Translations under genes and position numbers: made by a program | Part shown: one piece after another, positions 1-7,532 of the stretch | How positions within the stretch are numbered: the stretch's first letter is position 1 | Layout: each line of letters begins with the position of its first letter | Notes under the pieces: generated by a model | What the model was told of the DNA's origin: nothing | The model's database searches: none | The model's input: the letters and a program-made list of their open reading frames with translations, nothing else | Assembly (NCBI RefSeq): GCF_001612985.1 | Contig: NZ_BDBM01000037.1 | Location: forward strand, 1-59,032 | DNA length: 59,032 nucleotides | From: Nocardia gamkensis NBRC 108242 | GTDB lineage: Bacteria; Actinomycetota; Actinomycetes; Mycobacteriales; Mycobacteriaceae | Reading direction: 5' to 3'

Positions 1-47
1 GTCCCGTCTGAAACGCGGGGCGAGGCTCGCCTGGAAAGGCCGGGCGG

Positions 48-1037
48 TCAAGCCGTCCGTGCCTGCTGGTCGTCCTCGATGCGGGCCCGCACGAACCGCG
101 AGACCCGCGCCAGCGCCGCCCTGCTCTCCGGCAGGCCCGGCGCGATGCTCATGAAGGCGTGCACCTGGCCGCGCCACAGTTCCAGCGCGTTCGGCACGCC
201 CGCCGCGGTGAGCCGCTGTGCCATCAATTCGGAGTCGAAGCGCAGCACCTCGTCCTCGGCGGCGATCAGCAGCACGGGGGGCAGCGCGGACAGCACCGCG
301 TTGACCGGCGACAGACTCGGATCCAGCGCCCCGTCGATCTCGGCGCCGATGCGCACCACCGCTTCCAGCGCCGACAGCGGGATATACGGATCCCGCGTCA
401 CATTCACATAGTCGCGCTTCGCCCCGTAGTCCAGGTCGAGCAGCGGGCTCAAGCCGACCAACCCGGCGGGCACGGGCAGACCCGAGTCCAAGGCGAGCAG
501 CGCGGTCGCGAAGGTGAGGTATCCGCCCGCCGAGTCGCCCGCGAAGATGATCCGCCCCGGATCGGCGCCGTGCCGCAGCAGCCAGCGATACGCGGCCAGG
601 CAGTCGCGCACCGAGTCGGTGATCCGCGTGCCGGGCAGTTGGCGGTACTCGACGTTGATCACGGGCAGACCGGTACGGCGGGCCAGGCTGGCCGCGACCG
701 GGCGGTGGCTGCGGGTACTGCAGATCGCGAAGCCGCCGCCGTGCATATAGAGCACCGCGCCGTGGCGCAGCGCGCGCGACGCACCGGCCGGGCGGATGAT
801 CTCCAGGCGGATACCGTGCAGCGACACCTGCTCCCGATCGATGCCTTGCGGCCGAGGACGCAACCGCGCCAGCCCCTCCACGGTGGCGGCGCCGAGAGGA
901 ATGGTCGTCCTGGTGACCGGGAAGGTTCGCAGCACCGGCCGGACCACGCCCATACAGGTGGCCAGCAGCAGCCGCGATTGCGCGCTGGGGCCCTTCGGAT
1001 TCATCACCACGCCGGGCTCGCCGTCTCTGGTCGCCAT
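48..1037 (-). CDS. alpha/beta hydrolase fold esterase (HSL/LipH-like)
   Basis: This 329-residue protein belongs to the hormone-sensitive-lipase family of carboxylesterases, which hydrolyse short acyl esters. The oxyanion-hole motif HGGG lies at residues 99-102. The nucleophile elbow GDSAGG is at 167-172, with Ser169 catalytic. A C-terminal acidic stretch (EDEVLRFD) and GQVHAF supply the likely Asp and His. Length is normal for the family. The start is preceded by a GAGGTAGGTG ribosome site; an internal Met12 is an alternative start. There is no clear signal peptide, so it is probably cytoplasmic or membrane-associated. It diverges from rmlA across 229 bp and shows no operon partner. The natural substrate cannot be told from sequence. 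Confidence 0.9.
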   Translation of the reverse strand: MATRDGEPGVVMNPKGPSAQSRLLLATCMGVVRPVLRTFPVTRTTIPLGAATVEGLARLRPRPQGIDREQVSLHGIRLEIIRPAGASRALRHGAVLYMHGGGFAICSTRSHRPVAASLARRTGLPVINVEYRQLPGTRITDSVRDCLAAYRWLLRHGADPGRIIFAGDSAGGYLTFATALLALDSGLPVPAGLVGLSPLLDLDYGAKRDYVNVTRDPYIPLSALEAVVRIGAEIDGALDPSLSPVNAVLSALPPVLLIAAEDEVLRFDSELMAQRLTAAGVPNALELWRGQVHAFMSIAPGLPESRAALARVSRFVRARIEDDQQARTA

Positions 1038-1266
1038 CGCGCACCTACCTCACAACTGGTGCGCCGAATCACGACCGGACCGAGGTCGCCCAGGCGAGCT
1101 GTCGGCGCTGACATCTCACGCGGTGTCTTTTCAGAACACCATGCGCATCGTGACCTACGCAACAGAATCGCTCGATCCGCACCGGTGGCGAAACAACCGT
1201 GACCGAATCGAGGACTACTCGGAACCTCACCGAATCCCGGCGTCGTGAAACTGGCAGACTCCATGC

Positions 1267-2139
1267 ATGCGCGGAATCATCTTGGCGGGCGGCACCGGCT
1301 CCCGGTTGCACCCGATCACGCGCGGGGTGAGCAAGCAGCTGGTCCCGGTCTACGACAAACCCATGGTCTACTACCCCCTTTCCACGCTCATGCTCGCGGG
1401 GATCAGGGACATCCTGGTGATCACGACACCCGATGACGCCGCGGCGTTCCGGCGGCTGCTCGGCGACGGCACGCAGTTCGGCCTGTCGCTCGGCTACGTG
1501 GTCCAGCCCGAGCCGGACGGCCTGGCCAGGGCCTTCGTCCTCGGCGCCGACCATATCGGCGCGGATTGCGCCGCACTGGTGCTCGGCGACAACATCTTTC
1601 ACGGCCCCGGCCTCGGCACCAGCCTGAATCGCTTCCACGGGATCGACGGCGGCGCGGTGTTCGCCTACTGGGTCTCCGATCCCACCGCCTACGGCGTGGT
1701 GGAGTTCACCGAGGGGCGGGCGGTGTCCATCGAGGAGAAGCCCAAGACGCCACGGTCGAACTACGCCATTCCGGGCCTGTACTTCTACGACAACGACGTG
1801 GTGGAGATCGCCCGGTCGCTGCGTCCCTCCGCGCGCGGCGAATACGAGATCACCGACATCAATCGCGCCTACCTGGAACAGGATCGCCTGAGCGTGGACG
1901 TACTCGCCCGCGGCACCGCGTGGCTGGACACCGGCACCTTCGATTCCCTGCTGGACGCGGCCAATTACGTGCGCACCATCGAAGAGCGGCAGGGGCTCAA
2001 GATCGGCGTCCCCGAAGAGGTGGCCTGGCGGATGGGCCTCATCGACGACGAGCAGCTGTGCCGACTGGCCGAACCGATGATCCGCTCCGGTTACGGCCGC
2101 TACCTGCTCGATCTGCTCGAACGCGGACGGGACTGGTGA
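1267..2139 (+). CDS. rmlA: glucose-1-phosphate thymidylyltransferase
   Basis: RmlA makes dTDP-glucose from dTTP and glucose-1-phosphate, the first step of dTDP-rhamnose and other dTDP-deoxysugars. The N-terminus carries the nucleotidyltransferase signature GGTGSRLHPIT followed by KQLVPVYDKPM, and residues further on include EEKPKTPRSNYA. The 290-residue length is typical. It is followed 2 bp later by an rmlC-like gene, so the two form an operon. The product feeds rhamnose linker synthesis between peptidoglycan and galactan, or a glycan. rmlB and rmlD are not in the window. The start lies 6 nt after a CAGACT element that could be a -10 box, so the mRNA may be leaderless; this promoter is weakly supported. 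Confidence 0.95.
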   Translation: MRGIILAGGTGSRLHPITRGVSKQLVPVYDKPMVYYPLSTLMLAGIRDILVITTPDDAAAFRRLLGDGTQFGLSLGYVVQPEPDGLARAFVLGADHIGADCAALVLGDNIFHGPGLGTSLNRFHGIDGGAVFAYWVSDPTAYGVVEFTEGRAVSIEEKPKTPRSNYAIPGLYFYDNDVVEIARSLRPSARGEYEITDINRAYLEQDRLSVDVLARGTAWLDTGTFDSLLDAANYVRTIEERQGLKIGVPEEVAWRMGLIDDEQLCRLAEPMIRSGYGRYLLDLLERGRDW

Positions 2140-2141
2140 GC

Positions 2142-2690
2142 ATGGAGTTCCGGGAGCTCGCGGTGCCGGGAGCGTGGGTGGTCACGCCTCGCCAGCACGG
2201 CGACGATCGCGGCATGTTCCTCGAGGGCTTCAAGGCCTCGGAGTTCGAGAAGGCGACCGGGCGACCGTTCGACCTGCGGCAGGTGAACTGCTCGGTGTCG
2301 GCGGCCGGGGTGCTGCGCGGCATCCACTACACCGAGGACCCGCCGGGCCAGGCCAAGTACGTGACCTGCGTGCGCGGCGCGTTCCTCGACGTGGTAGTCG
2401 ACCTGCGCCCCGGCTCGCCGACCTACGGTCGCTGGGACAGCGTGCTGCTCGACGACGTCGACCGGCGCTCGGTGTTCCTGTCCGAGGGACTCGGCCACGC
2501 GATCCTGTCGCTGGAGGACGGATCGACCGTCACCTACCTGTGCTCACTGGAGTACCAGCCGGAGTTCGACCACGACATGGACGCGTTCGATCCGACGCTG
2601 GGCATCGAATGGCCGCGCGTGGGGCGGGACGGCAGCGAACTCACCTTCGTCCGTTCGGCGAAAGATACTGCGGCCCCGCCGTTCTCCTGA
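2142..2690 (+). CDS. rmlC: dTDP-4-dehydrorhamnose 3,5-epimerase family protein
   Basis: This 182-residue cupin epimerase belongs to the RmlC family, which epimerises C3 and C5 of dTDP-4-keto-6-deoxyglucose. Visible family features are RGMFLEGF, the active-site stretch LRGIHYTEDPPGQAKYV with the conserved His, and LDVVVDLRPGSPTYG. I chose the ATG at 2142, just after the rmlA stop, because it gives the family's usual length and N-terminus. Related enzymes act on other dTDP-hexoses (for example 3-epimerases or 3,5-epimerases of antibiotic sugars), so the exact sugar is inferred. Since it is paired with rmlA only, rmlB and rmlD must lie elsewhere if the product is rhamnose. Confidence 0.88.
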   Translation: MEFRELAVPGAWVVTPRQHGDDRGMFLEGFKASEFEKATGRPFDLRQVNCSVSAAGVLRGIHYTEDPPGQAKYVTCVRGAFLDVVVDLRPGSPTYGRWDSVLLDDVDRRSVFLSEGLGHAILSLEDGSTVTYLCSLEYQPEFDHDMDAFDPTLGIEWPRVGRDGSELTFVRSAKDTAAPPFS

Positions 2691-2854
2691 TCCGCGCGAA
2701 GAAGCGACGCCTGCCCTGACCGCGCGGTGCAGGACAGGCGCACGACGAGCGCAGGACGACGCAGCCGGTCCGAGGCTGGAGAGAAAGGCGACCTCCGCAA
2801 CGCCGAGCGCCGCCACCCGGCGCGGGTGACGGCGCGATGCGGCCGGTACAGCGG

Positions 2855-4321
2855 TCAGGCCACGAGTTCCAGTTCCTTCGACTCGTCCACCACCCGCTCC
2901 CGGCCCCGGAACCGCGGCGCGAAGGCGAGCAGGGCGACGAGCGCGCCGACGGCGGACACGCCCGCGGCGAACTCCAGACCGGGACGGTAGGTGTCGAGCA
3001 TCCCGGCGGCCGAGATGTCGGCGTGTGCGCCGGAGGAGATGATCGCGGTGGTCACCGCGAGCACGATGGCCGCGCCGACCTGCATGGAGGTTTGCAGCAC
3101 GCCGGCCGCGAGACCCTGCTCCTCGTCCTCGATGCCGTTGGTGGCCTGGATGTTGATGGCGGGGAAGCCCACCCAGCCGATGCCGATGAGCAGCACCGCG
3201 GGCAGCAGCATCGTCAGGTAGGAGGGGGCGGTGTCCAGCCGCAGGAACAGCAGGTAACCGACGGCCATCACGACCATGGTCACCGCGATCACCGGCCCGG
3301 TGCCGAAACGATCCACGAGCTTGTCGGAGAAGAACGCCGACAGCACCACCAGCAGACCGACCGGCAGCAGCGCCATCGCCAGCTTCAGCGGGGACCAGTC
3401 GAGGGTGTCCTGCATGTACAGGGTCACGATGAACTGCCAGCTGAAGTAGGAGCCCGCCACCGCGACGATCGCGAGACTGGCGCGGACCAGCGAGGACTTG
3501 CGCAGGATGCCGAGACGCACCAGCGGGTAGCGCACTCGCTTCTCCACCGCGACGAACCCGGCGAACAGCGCGACGACCGCGAGGAACGAGCCGATGGTGC
3601 GTGCCGACGCCCAACCGGCTTCCGGCGCGGCCACCACGGTGTAGACCAGCAGCAGCATGGCGGTGGTGGACAGCAGCGCACCCAGCAGGTCGTGTCCGCC
3701 TTCCTCGGCGGGCTTGTCCTTGGGCACCAGCACGTACGCCGAGACCAGCGCGGCGAGCGCGATCGGCACCGGCAGCAGGAAGGTCCAGCGCCAGCCGACG
3801 CCGGTCATCAGGCCGCCGAACAGCAGGCCCATGGAGTAGCCGCCCGCGCCGAACACCGTGTAGATGGACAGCGCCTTGTTCCGGGCGGGGCCCTCGGCGA
3901 AGTTCGTGGTGATGATGGACAAGCCGGTCGGCGCGGTGAACGCGGCGGCGAGGCCCTTGACGAAGCGGGTGAGGATCAGCAGCGGACCCGAGCTGACCAG
4001 ACCGCCGGCCAGCGACGCGACCGCGAAGACCGCGAGGGCGATCAGGAAGACCTTGCGGCGCCCGAGCAGGTCGGCGGTGCGGCCGCCGAGCAGCAGCAGC
4101 CCGCCGTAGCCGAGCACGTAACCGCTGACCAGCCATTGCAGGGTCGAGGTGGACAGATCGAGTTCCGCGCCGATGGACGGCAGGGCGACACCGATCATCG
4201 AAACGTCGAGGCCGTCGAGGAACAACACGATGCACAGCGTGATCAGCATGCCCCAGAGCCGGGCTGACCATCTGGCCGGATCGGTCGCCTGAGCGGCCGA
4301 GAGCGTCGCTGGTGAAGTCAT
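2855..4321 (-). CDS. MFS transporter, DHA2 (EmrB/QacA) drug-efflux type
   Basis: A 488-residue polytopic inner-membrane protein with about 14 predicted hydrophobic helices, as expected for DHA2 drug:proton antiporters. Motif A appears as GGRTADLLGRRKVFLIAL, and the N-terminal helix contains LDGLDVSMIGVALPSI, a typical DHA2 motif D1 region. The ATG at 4321 was chosen because the family N-terminus begins just after it and because a -10 box (TAATGT) sits exactly 7 nt upstream, which suggests a leaderless transcript. It is divergently arranged with a MarR repressor and shares its operator, so it is probably induced when a ligand binds that MarR protein. The exported compound is unknown. Confidence 0.92.
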   Translation of the reverse strand: MTSPATLSAAQATDPARWSARLWGMLITLCIVLFLDGLDVSMIGVALPSIGAELDLSTSTLQWLVSGYVLGYGGLLLLGGRTADLLGRRKVFLIALAVFAVASLAGGLVSSGPLLILTRFVKGLAAAFTAPTGLSIITTNFAEGPARNKALSIYTVFGAGGYSMGLLFGGLMTGVGWRWTFLLPVPIALAALVSAYVLVPKDKPAEEGGHDLLGALLSTTAMLLLVYTVVAAPEAGWASARTIGSFLAVVALFAGFVAVEKRVRYPLVRLGILRKSSLVRASLAIVAVAGSYFSWQFIVTLYMQDTLDWSPLKLAMALLPVGLLVVLSAFFSDKLVDRFGTGPVIAVTMVVMAVGYLLFLRLDTAPSYLTMLLPAVLLIGIGWVGFPAINIQATNGIEDEEQGLAAGVLQTSMQVGAAIVLAVTTAIISSGAHADISAAGMLDTYRPGLEFAAGVSAVGALVALLAFAPRFRGRERVVDESKELELVA

Positions 4322-4328
4322 GCGGGGA

Positions 4329-4357
4329 ACATTACATGCGCGTGCATTAAATGCCAA
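4329..4357 (-). promoter_or_regulatory. MFS exporter promoter, likely leaderless
   Basis: On the minus strand, TTGGCA (4357-4352) is followed after 17 nt by TAATGT (4334-4329), which ends 7 nt before the exporter ATG at 4321. The boxes overlap the palindromic operator. Confidence 0.6.
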
Positions 4358-4369
4358 CACATTTAATGC
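4344..4369. promoter_or_regulatory. MarR-type operator between divergent promoters
   Basis: A perfect inverted repeat, GCATTAAATG-6 nt-CATTTAATGC, lies between the exporter and marR genes. It covers the -35 (TTGGCA, complement of 4352-4357) to -10 spacer of the exporter promoter and abuts the marR -35 (TTGCAT, 4372-4377). A dimeric MarR protein bound here would shut off both promoters. Binding is inferred from position and symmetry. Confidence 0.8.
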
Positions 4370-4371
4370 GG

Positions 4372-4400
4372 TTGCATACACTCGCCGTGCCCACTAAGAT
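4372..4400 (+). promoter_or_regulatory. marR promoter, likely leaderless
   Basis: A TTGCAT -35 box and a TAAGAT -10 box are separated by exactly 17 nt. The -10 ends 6 nt before the ATG at 4407, so transcription would begin at or next to the start codon. No Shine-Dalgarno sequence is present. Confidence 0.6.
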
Positions 4401-4406
4401 GGGGCC

Positions 4407-4835
4407 ATGTCGAAGCCGACCACCGTGAGCACAGTCCGGCGCGCTCCCGCGCAGGCCGGGCTGGTCGCCGAGTGGCGCGAGCTGCTCGACCGGCACGCGG
4501 CGGTGAGTTGCGCACTCGAGAAGGCGCTGCAGAACGGGCATCACATCGGGCTCAGCGAATTCGAGACGCTGGACCGGCTGGTCGACGCGAACTGCGGCGA
4601 CTACCGCATGAGCGACCTGGCCAACGACATCTACCTCAGTCAGAGCGCGCTCTCGCGGGCCGTGGCCCGGCTGGAGCGCGACGGTCTCGTCCAGCGCACC
4701 ATGTGCGCGCAAGACCGCCGCGCGGTGTTCGTGTGCCTCACCGAGAAGGGCCGCGAGGTCTACGAGCAGGCCCTGCCCACCCACCGGGAGGTCTTGAGCG
4801 ACACCTGGGACATGCCGGGGCCGCCGAAGTGCTGA
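4407..4835 (+). CDS. MarR family transcriptional regulator
   Basis: A 142-residue winged-helix regulator. The recognition region reads MSDLANDIYLSQSALSRAVARL, followed by the wing with the classic DRRAVFV(C)LTEKG. The length fits MarR proteins, which act as dimers on short palindromes. The divergent DHA2 exporter and the palindrome at 4344-4369 indicate a local repressor of efflux that is also autoregulated. The start at ATG 4407 agrees with the leaderless promoter just upstream. The inducing ligand is unknown; phenolic or drug-like molecules are usual for this family. Confidence 0.92.
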   Translation: MSKPTTVSTVRRAPAQAGLVAEWRELLDRHAAVSCALEKALQNGHHIGLSEFETLDRLVDANCGDYRMSDLANDIYLSQSALSRAVARLERDGLVQRTMCAQDRRAVFVCLTEKGREVYEQALPTHREVLSDTWDMPGPPKC

Positions 4836-4855
4836 TCAGCGCCGGATAGGCCTGG

Positions 4856-5731
4856 TCAGAGCGATTTCCGGGCGTCGTCGATGCGTGCTCGCGCGTCGAC
4901 CGCCGTCGCCTCGATGCTCGCGAAGGCCGCCCGGAAGCGTGCGATCTCCTGTTCCTTGTCCACGTAGACCGGCCCGGCGAACGCCTCCAGGTAGACCACG
5001 GGCGGTTCGGACGGCTCGCCGGAGCGCACCTCGGGGAACTCCAGCAGCACGAACCGGCCCGACGTCATGCCGTCGTGGTAACCGCACTCGGTGGGCACCA
5101 CCCGGAGCCGGACGTTCGGCAGTTCGGTCATGCGCAGCAGGTGGTCGAGCTGCCCTGCGGTTATCTCCGGGTCGCCGATGCGCCGCCGCAGGACGGCCTC
5201 ATCGATCAGCGCGTCCAGCCGCAGCGGCGCGTCGGCGCGGGTGACCAGCGCCTGCCTGGCCTGCCGCAACCGCAGCCTGCGGTCGATCTCGCCGGCGGAC
5301 AACTCCGGGCGCGCCGCCGTGAACACCGCGCGGGTGTAGCCCTCGGTCTGGAGCAGTCCGGGGACGAGCTCGTTCTCGTAGGTGAACAGCCGGGTGGCCG
5401 CCTCTTCCAGCCCGATGTAGACGTCGAAGCCCTCCGGGATCACGTCACCGTAGGCGGTCCACCAGCCTTTGGCCTTCGTGTCGCGCGCCAGCGCGCGCAG
5501 CGGTTCGAGCAGGTCGGGCGGCGCGCCGTAGACCTTGCACATCGCCTCGACATCGAGACCACGCAGCGAGGTCTGGCCGGTCTCGATCCGCCAGATCTTC
5601 GCCTCCGACCACTCCAGCTGCTGCGCGGCCACCCGCGTGGTCATCCCGGCACGGGTGCGCAGATCGCGCAAGTGCCTGCCGAGCTGCCGTCGCGGCATCG
5701 TCGATCCGGTCGTTCCCTGTGGTAAAGCCAT
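4856..5731 (-). CDS. XRE-type regulator with DUF5753 domain
   Basis: A 291-residue DNA-binding protein. The N-terminal helix-turn-helix (about residues 15-70) includes RRQLGRHLRDLRTRAGMT and WSEAKIWRIETGQTSL. It is followed by the DUF5753 ligand or dimer domain with hallmark ENELVPGLLQTEGYTRAV. A purine-rich GGGGGGA site precedes the ATG. Proteins of this class are widespread in actinomycetes and are usually encoded next to a DUF397 partner; none is adjacent here. Its targets are unknown. The second DUF5753 protein in this window (12448-13341) is paralogous. Confidence 0.9.
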   Translation of the reverse strand: MALPQGTTGSTMPRRQLGRHLRDLRTRAGMTTRVAAQQLEWSEAKIWRIETGQTSLRGLDVEAMCKVYGAPPDLLEPLRALARDTKAKGWWTAYGDVIPEGFDVYIGLEEAATRLFTYENELVPGLLQTEGYTRAVFTAARPELSAGEIDRRLRLRQARQALVTRADAPLRLDALIDEAVLRRRIGDPEITAGQLDHLLRMTELPNVRLRVVPTECGYHDGMTSGRFVLLEFPEVRSGEPSEPPVVYLEAFAGPVYVDKEQEIARFRAAFASIEATAVDARARIDDARKSL

Positions 5732-5939
5732 GCTTCCCCCCTGTCCAGCCGCACACTGCCCGCACCGCGCGTTCGCGCGGTCTGCGGCGCGGCGCGCCCT
5801 CTCCGGAGACCCGTGGTGGATGTGCCGGGTATCCGAACAGCATTGTTGACAGTGAAACTCACAGCGGTCACGGCGCGCGTCTCAGCCAGGCCGATGGCTT
5901 CCGCGAGTCAAACCACTTCCGCACGCCGCGTTTTCGTCC

Positions 5940-6518
5940 CTACCTGCGCGGGTTGCGCTTGCGGAAGCGCCAGAACTGCACTGCTCGAACGTCTTCGGAC
6001 AACTGGTTGACCGGCTCGGCCACGTCCGACAACGCCTGGAACAGGTCGTCGGCCAGCTCGCTGATGTGCTCCACCCTCGTCGCCAGGCGCGCGGCGTTCA
6101 CAAGGAACTCGAGCATCAAGCGGACGGCGGCCGCGATGGTGAGGCCGAGCGGGACGCCCAGCAGCGCGGCGAGCACGCCGAGCGCCGCGGACACCCGCCA
6201 CGCCGCCACCGTCAGCGTGATCGGCACAGCGAAGGCGAACACCAGCCCCAGGATGTAGGCCAGCGGCAGAAGCGTGCGGGTGGCCGGGCGGTGGAACTGC
6301 ACATCGAGCAGGGCGCGCGCGGCGGCGGCGCTCCACTGTGCGAACGCGCGGGGGCTGCGGAACGGCTCGGCGGGTTCCTCTTCGTCGGACGCGGCCCCGG
6401 CGAGCCGCTTGGCCGCCGACTCCTTCCACGTGAGCCAGCGCGACTCGGCCTCGTACTCCTCGACGTCCGCGGTTTCGCGGTCCGCGGGCGATCCGGCGCC
6501 GTGGGGTTCGTCACTCAT
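5940..6518 (-). CDS. small membrane protein, possible DUF4282
   Basis: A 192-residue protein with an acidic, charged N-terminus (about 85 residues) followed by two hydrophobic helices around residues 85-105 and 112-135. The C-terminal segment LMLEFLVNAARLATRVEHI leads into a charged tail ending in basic residues. The helix pair followed by a conserved-looking R-x3-E-type segment resembles DUF4282 membrane proteins, but this is a pattern impression only. The start at 6518 is supported by an AAGGAGGA ribosome site. No partner gene is evident and the function is unknown. Confidence 0.75.
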   Translation of the reverse strand: MSDEPHGAGSPADRETADVEEYEAESRWLTWKESAAKRLAGAASDEEEPAEPFRSPRAFAQWSAAAARALLDVQFHRPATRTLLPLAYILGLVFAFAVPITLTVAAWRVSAALGVLAALLGVPLGLTIAAAVRLMLEFLVNAARLATRVEHISELADDLFQALSDVAEPVNQLSEDVRAVQFWRFRKRNPRR

Positions 6519-6849
6519 GCCGAGAATCCTCCTTGCCCGGGCCGCTCCGATCCAGCCGGAAACGCCCGCCACCGGTATGTTTTCGCACCCGCGACTCCCG
6601 GGGGGTCATCCACAGCGACCTCCCAGCTCCGGCGCAGCGAGCGGCCAGGTCCGGGGTCGAAAGTAGCTGCGTGGCAACCATGGCGAGCCACCTCGGGATG
6701 CCCGGCGAGACACGTACGAACCTCTCGGAAATGAGACGTAGGCGACACTCCGGAAATTTTCTCGAAGAACGCGTAACGCCCATGGCGGCCCCAGCCGATA
6801 CGACCCATGAATGCAGGACCCAAAGATCTACCGGGGAATGGAGAAGACA
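6519..6849. other. intergenic region, divergent promoters expected
   Basis: This stretch of about 330 bp separates two divergent genes. Apart from the AAGGAGGA site of the upstream gene and the GGAGAAG site of the downstream gene, I see no convincing coding region, palindrome or RNA gene. Confidence 0.4.
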
Positions 6850-7329
6850 GTGCGCACCACGTTTCCGACTTCCGTCACGGCGGCCGAACTGACCGCCGCT
6901 GCGCAGGACTACAACCAGCGCGGGTGGACGGTCGCCGAAACGGCCAACGGTCTGAGCCTGATCACCGACGACGACCTGTCCGGCATCGAGGTCACCGGCG
7001 AACTGGCCGGCGAGGTCCGCCGCTTCCTGCGCGCGAACAACCTGTCCGGCGCGGTGATCGAGATCCCGGGCCCGGAGCGTCGCGAGATCCACCTGGTCAC
7101 CGGCGTCCGCAAGGCCGCGATGGCGTTGCAGGCGCTGCGCGAGGCCGGGGCCACCGTGTACACCGACGGCGCCGGCATCCCGCTGCCGCCCACCCAGCTC
7201 TCGGCCGGCTCGGCCTGCTGGGGCGTCGCGCCCGCCGAGGCCCGTTGGGTGCCGCCGGTCGTCGCCCTCGCCGCAGCCGTGCGCGCCGCCACCTCCGCGC
7301 GCCGCACCAAGCTGACCATCGCCTGCTGA
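6850..7329 (+). CDS. hypothetical protein, possible prim-pol-like fold
   Basis: A 159-residue protein of unknown function. I prefer the GTG at 6850 because GGAG lies 6 nt before it; ATG 6838 and ATG 6811 in the same frame are alternatives. The C-terminal half holds the pattern GAGIPLPPTQLSAGSACW followed by a Pro-rich PP and an AAAVRAA helix. This recalls the 'PPS...G..Y.W' segment of bifunctional primase/polymerase N-terminal domains. The protein encoded at 11634-12152 shows the same order of elements (GAAIALPSP...AGAIRLWIEPP), so the two may be distant paralogues. No catalytic acidic triad is evident, so enzymatic activity is not claimed. Confidence 0.75.
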   Translation: MRTTFPTSVTAAELTAAAQDYNQRGWTVAETANGLSLITDDDLSGIEVTGELAGEVRRFLRANNLSGAVIEIPGPERREIHLVTGVRKAAMALQALREAGATVYTDGAGIPLPPTQLSAGSACWGVAPAEARWVPPVVALAAAVRAATSARRTKLTIAC

Positions 7330-7409
7330 CCATCGTCTGCTGAGCAACGCCTCCCTGATCGGATGAACCTGCTGATCGCGGGCCGGGGCCGCGCTACCCG
7401 GCCGGTTTG

Positions 7410-7470
7410 CGACCGGTATCCGTCCTGACGCTCCGGATCCCCACCCCGGAGCGCCGCCGGGTACCGGTCG
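7410..7470. terminator. nested inverted repeat, probable terminator
   Basis: The outer arms CGACCGGTA (7410-7418) and TACCGGTCG (7462-7470) are perfectly complementary. They enclose an inner stem CGCTCCGG/CCGGAGCG (7429-7436 and 7446-7453). The structure lies 80 bp after the preceding gene and is followed by TTT. Confidence 0.5.
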
Positions 7471-7532
7471 TTTGGCGTTGCCGATATCGAGCGTTCTCTT
7501 TTCAGTTCCACCGCCGGGCGACAAGATGGGGT

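Noticed and set aside
2544..4271. Long frame antisense or out of frame with the MFS transporter, and similar long frames opposite emb, pks13 and fadD32
   Set aside because: These are typical GC-rich shadow frames with Arg/Pro/His-rich translations and no domains.
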